Source: Actinomycetes bacterium (GTDB taxonomy: Bacteria; Actinomycetota; CADDZG01; JAHWKV01). Taken from it: a DNA stretch of 8,763 nt. The stretch is from the NCBI GenBank assembly GCA_029263035.1, contig JAJCYF010000017.1:1-8763 (forward strand), given 5' to 3'. Below the pieces are notes generated by a model that was not told where the DNA came from, did not search any database, and saw nothing but the letters and a program-made list of their open reading frames with translations. Below are positions 7,044 to 8,763 of this stretch, piece after piece. The position numbers and the translations under genes were made by a program. Numbering within the stretch: position 1 is the first letter of the stretch; each line of letters starts with the position of its first letter.

Positions 7044-7184
7044 GGATTCCTTTTCGCCGGGCAACGGGTCGGTCGACTTCAAAACTAACCGATTCACTCC
7101 GTCCTCTGAGAATTTTGCCCGTCGGTGGTATCCGTCTGCCGGCGGGAATCGATTACGGTTCGAAAGTAGGACTGCAACCATGGC

Positions 7185-7229
7185 AAAAGGTCCCCCGGGC
7201 GGCTTGAAGCCCCGCCCCGGAGGCCTTTT
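7185..7229. terminator. Long A/T-flanked hairpin, two-way terminator or attenuator candidate
   Basis: AAAAGG (7185-7190) pairs with CCTTTT (7224-7229). Inside them 7191-7202 pairs with 7212-7223 in register, with a T-G wobble at the outer end and mismatches only at 7193/7221 and 7196/7218. The 9-nt loop region is centred on TTGAA. The A4 and T4 flanks give each strand a G/C stem followed by a T run, the layout of a bidirectional intrinsic terminator. It lies in the divergent gap between acnA and the SRPBCC gene, where no upstream gene on either strand needs terminating. It may therefore insulate the two promoters, stop antisense transcripts, or act in the acnA leader. Confidence 0.6.
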
Positions 7230-7246
7230 GTTCATCCATCCGGGTC

Positions 7247-7272
7247 GTTTTGCAGCGGGGCATCGAGGGTAA
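7247..7272 (+). promoter_or_regulatory. SigF/SigB-type stress promoter candidate
   Basis: GTTT (7247-7250) is followed by a 16-bp spacer and GGGTAA (7267-7272). This fits the GTTT-N15-17-GGGTA pattern of SigF/SigB-family promoters in actinobacteria. It lies 74 bp before the SRPBCC start codon and 17 bp after the hairpin, on the correct strand. The match is by eye; activity is inferred. Confidence 0.45.
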
Positions 7273-7346
7273 GTCGCCAGGCAGCCGGTTGAATTCACAG
7301 CCGCCCGCCCCGACGACAAGCGAATCTCCAACCTCGGGAGGAACCC

Positions 7347-8465
7347 ATGTCTGCAGAATCCGACGTTCAGCGCCCCGACCAGCCCGCCGCCGGGGCTCCC
7401 AGCCAGACCAAGGGCAAAGCTTCGACCACCCGGACGACCTCCCGGCCGAAATCCAAACCAGATGGCGCCGCCGGACCGGTTCTGCGGGCCGACTCCAAGG
7501 GAGGGCCGGCCACCTGGATCGACGCTTCCCCCGGTATGCCCCGCTCGGCTGAGAACATCTCGATGACCGACCGCCGGATCGCCCGGGGTCTTGGCTGGTT
7601 CAGCCTGGGACTGGGCATCCCCCAGGTACTGATGCCGGGCCGCGTGAACAAGCTGGCCGGGATCGAGAACACCTTGTTCAGGCGTCAGATCATGCGGCTG
7701 ATGGGATTGCGGGAGATCACGGCAGGGGTGGGTATCTTCACCTCCCAGCCCAAGCCCGCCGAGTGGCTGTGGGCCCGGACCGCCGGCGACGCGATCGATC
7801 TGACACTGCTCGGATCCGCCTTGAAGAACCCGGCCAGCCGCAAGGGGAGGCTGCTGTTCGCCATGGCCAACGTTGCAGGCGTCGCCGCGGCCGACGCGAC
7901 GCAGGCCCGCAAGCACACCGAGTCCTTGAAGGCCTCCGGCGAGGAGATGGCACTCAAGGGCCGGACCTCCATCACCGTGAACCGCCCGCCCGAGGAGGTC
8001 TACCGCTACTGGAAGGAATTTGAGAACCTTCCCAAGTTCATGTTCCACCTGGAGTCGGTGACTCACATAGGCGAAGACCGCTACCACTGGGTCGCCCGGG
8101 CGCCGTTCGACAAAAAGGTGGAGTGGAACGCCGACGTGGTGGACGACATTCCCAATGAGTTGATCGCCTGGCGGTCGACCGAGGACGCCGACGTACCGAA
8201 CTCCGGGTCGGTGCGGTTCCGCCCCGCCCCCGGAAACCGGGGGACCGAGGTCCTTGTCGAGGTGGACTACCGCCCGCCCGGCGGGGCAATAGGCGACACC
8301 ATCGCCCGCCTGTTCGGTGAGGAGCCGCAGCAGCAGATCAAGGACGACCTGAGGCGGTTCAAGCAGGTGGTCGAGACCGGCGAGGTGGTCCGGTCCGATG
8401 CCAGCCTGGACGGCACCGCGGCGAAGAACCAGATGCCGGCCCGCCCGGCGCAGCCTGCGTTTTGA
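7347..8465 (+). CDS. Membrane-associated SRPBCC-domain protein
   Basis: This 372-aa protein has three parts. Residues 1-65 are a disordered Lys/Thr/Ser/Pro-rich tail. Residues 74-187 are hydrophobic with several helices, including IARGLGWFSLGLGIPQVLMPGRV, LREITAGVGIF and LLFAMANVAGVAAAD, which may span or coat the membrane. Residues 205-345 are a START-like SRPBCC (polyketide-cyclase type) domain beginning SITVNRPPEEVYRYWKEFENLPKFM. It includes VEWNADVVDDIPNELIAWRS and GTEVLVEVDYRPPGG and ends with the helix QQIKDDLRRFKQVVETGE. The arrangement matches the uncharacterised predicted membrane proteins grouped as COG5637. Such domains bind hydrophobic ligands in a cavity; the ligand here is unknown. 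GGGAGGAA just upstream of 7347 supports this start over Met64 or Met73. The dehydrogenase gene follows after 25 bp, so they are probably one operon driven by the stress-type promoter candidate upstream. Confidence 0.9.
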   Translation: MSAESDVQRPDQPAAGAPSQTKGKASTTRTTSRPKSKPDGAAGPVLRADSKGGPATWIDASPGMPRSAENISMTDRRIARGLGWFSLGLGIPQVLMPGRVNKLAGIENTLFRRQIMRLMGLREITAGVGIFTSQPKPAEWLWARTAGDAIDLTLLGSALKNPASRKGRLLFAMANVAGVAAADATQARKHTESLKASGEEMALKGRTSITVNRPPEEVYRYWKEFENLPKFMFHLESVTHIGEDRYHWVARAPFDKKVEWNADVVDDIPNELIAWRSTEDADVPNSGSVRFRPAPGNRGTEVLVEVDYRPPGGAIGDTIARLFGEEPQQQIKDDLRRFKQVVETGEVVRSDASLDGTAAKNQMPARPAQPAF

Positions 8466-8490
8466 GATCTCTTGAGAAAGGACTACGTCG

Positions 8491-8763
8491 ATGAAGGCCA
8501 ATGTCTGGGTGCGCCCCAACAAGGTTGAGGTCCAGGAAGTCCCCGACCCCAAGATCCTCAACGCCCGCGACGCAATAGTGAAGGTCAGCTCCACCGCAAT
8601 CTGCGGCTCGGACCTGCACCTGCTGGGCGGCTACGTCCCGGCGATGAAAAAAGGCGACGTCCTGGGCCACGAGTTCATGGGTGAGGTCGTTGAGCTGGGT
8701 TCCGAGGTCAAAAACCTCAAGATCGGCGACCGGGTGGTGGTTCCGTTCCCCATTGCCTGCGGC
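8491..8763 (+). CDS. Zinc-dependent alcohol dehydrogenase, N-terminal part (cut by window end)
   Basis: Only the first 91 residues are present, and the frame is open at the last base. They match the GroES-like N-terminal domain of medium-chain zinc alcohol dehydrogenases, specifically the group annotated as zinc-dependent or formaldehyde-dehydrogenase-like. Visible features are the catalytic zinc ligand C38 in ICGSDLH, and GHEFMGEVVELG with H60 and E61. GDRVVVPFPIACG at 79-91 follows, whose C90 is probably the first Cys of the structural zinc lobe. Such enzymes oxidise alcohols or aldehydes with NAD(P)+; the substrate cannot be read from this part. AAAGGA lies 8 nt before the ATG, and the gap to the SRPBCC gene is 25 bp, so translation and transcription are likely coordinated with it. 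Confidence 0.94.
   Translation, partial: MKANVWVRPNKVEVQEVPDPKILNARDAIVKVSSTAICGSDLHLLGGYVPAMKKGDVLGHEFMGEVVELGSEVKNLKIGDRVVVPFPIACG

Noticed and set aside
4971..7088. A 705-codon open frame antisense to acnA
   Set aside because: It is the usual by-product of G/C-biased third positions; the translation is low-complexity and has no domain, whereas acnA on the other strand is certain.
7150..7177. Minus-strand TTGCAG-16-TAATCG as an acnA promoter
   Set aside because: The -10 part matches the consensus at too few positions to support a call.
7178..7272. 30-codon frame starting at ATG 7178
   Set aside because: It runs through the hairpin, has no ribosome binding site, and its composition simply reflects the stem.
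7044..8594. A 517-codon upstream extension of the acnA frame
   Set aside because: It crosses the intergenic region and is antisense to the SRPBCC gene; aconitases start as at 7043, where a ribosome binding site exists.

Overview
The window is high-GC bacterial DNA, most likely from an actinomycete or a related uncultured lineage. The first gene matches mycobacterial LigC almost along its whole length. Coding regions carry strong G/C third-position bias, start sites have purine-rich AAAGGA/GGGAGG ribosome binding sites, and one intergenic region has a sequence resembling an actinobacterial SigF/SigB promoter. No phage, transposase, CRISPR, tRNA or rRNA gene is supported. The organism assignment is an inference from these traits.

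Layout. Positions 1-588 hold no credible gene. They are an extremely GC-rich mosaic of repeated modules (GTA-loop hairpins, CCAGGGGG octamers, two longer modules), ending in a 7-bp tandem repeat next to ligC. ligC (589-1641, +) encodes an ATP-dependent DNA ligase. It converges, 3 bp apart, on a 59-aa basic small ORF (1645-1824, -). Then come three consecutive predicted lipoproteins: an acid-phosphatase-like metallophosphoesterase (1894-2754, +), an unrecognised lipoprotein with two internal repeats (2755-3438, -) and an amicyanin-like cupredoxin (3474-3875, -). The last two form a likely two-gene operon, which ends directly against the phosphoesterase stop codon. A small acidic protein with a duplicated motif follows (4008-4268, +). 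It converges on a full-length aconitase gene, acnA (4320-7043, -).

Across a 303-bp divergent intergenic region lies a likely stress operon on the + strand: a membrane-anchored SRPBCC-domain protein (7347-8465) and, 25 bp later, the start of a zinc-dependent alcohol dehydrogenase that runs off the window (8491-8763). The intergenic region holds a long A/T-flanked hairpin that could act as a two-way terminator, followed by a GTTT-16-GGGTAA promoter candidate.

How the genes work together. The themes are DNA repair (ligC), envelope metallo-lipoproteins, central carbon metabolism (acnA) and a probably stress-induced SRPBCC/dehydrogenase pair. Nothing here is clearly a new defence or mobile system. 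The points most worth a second look are the repeat mosaic, the phosphoesterase that lacks the usual metal-ligand tyrosine, the tandem-repeat lipoprotein, the duplicated motif in the small acidic protein, and the hairpin-plus-promoter arrangement.
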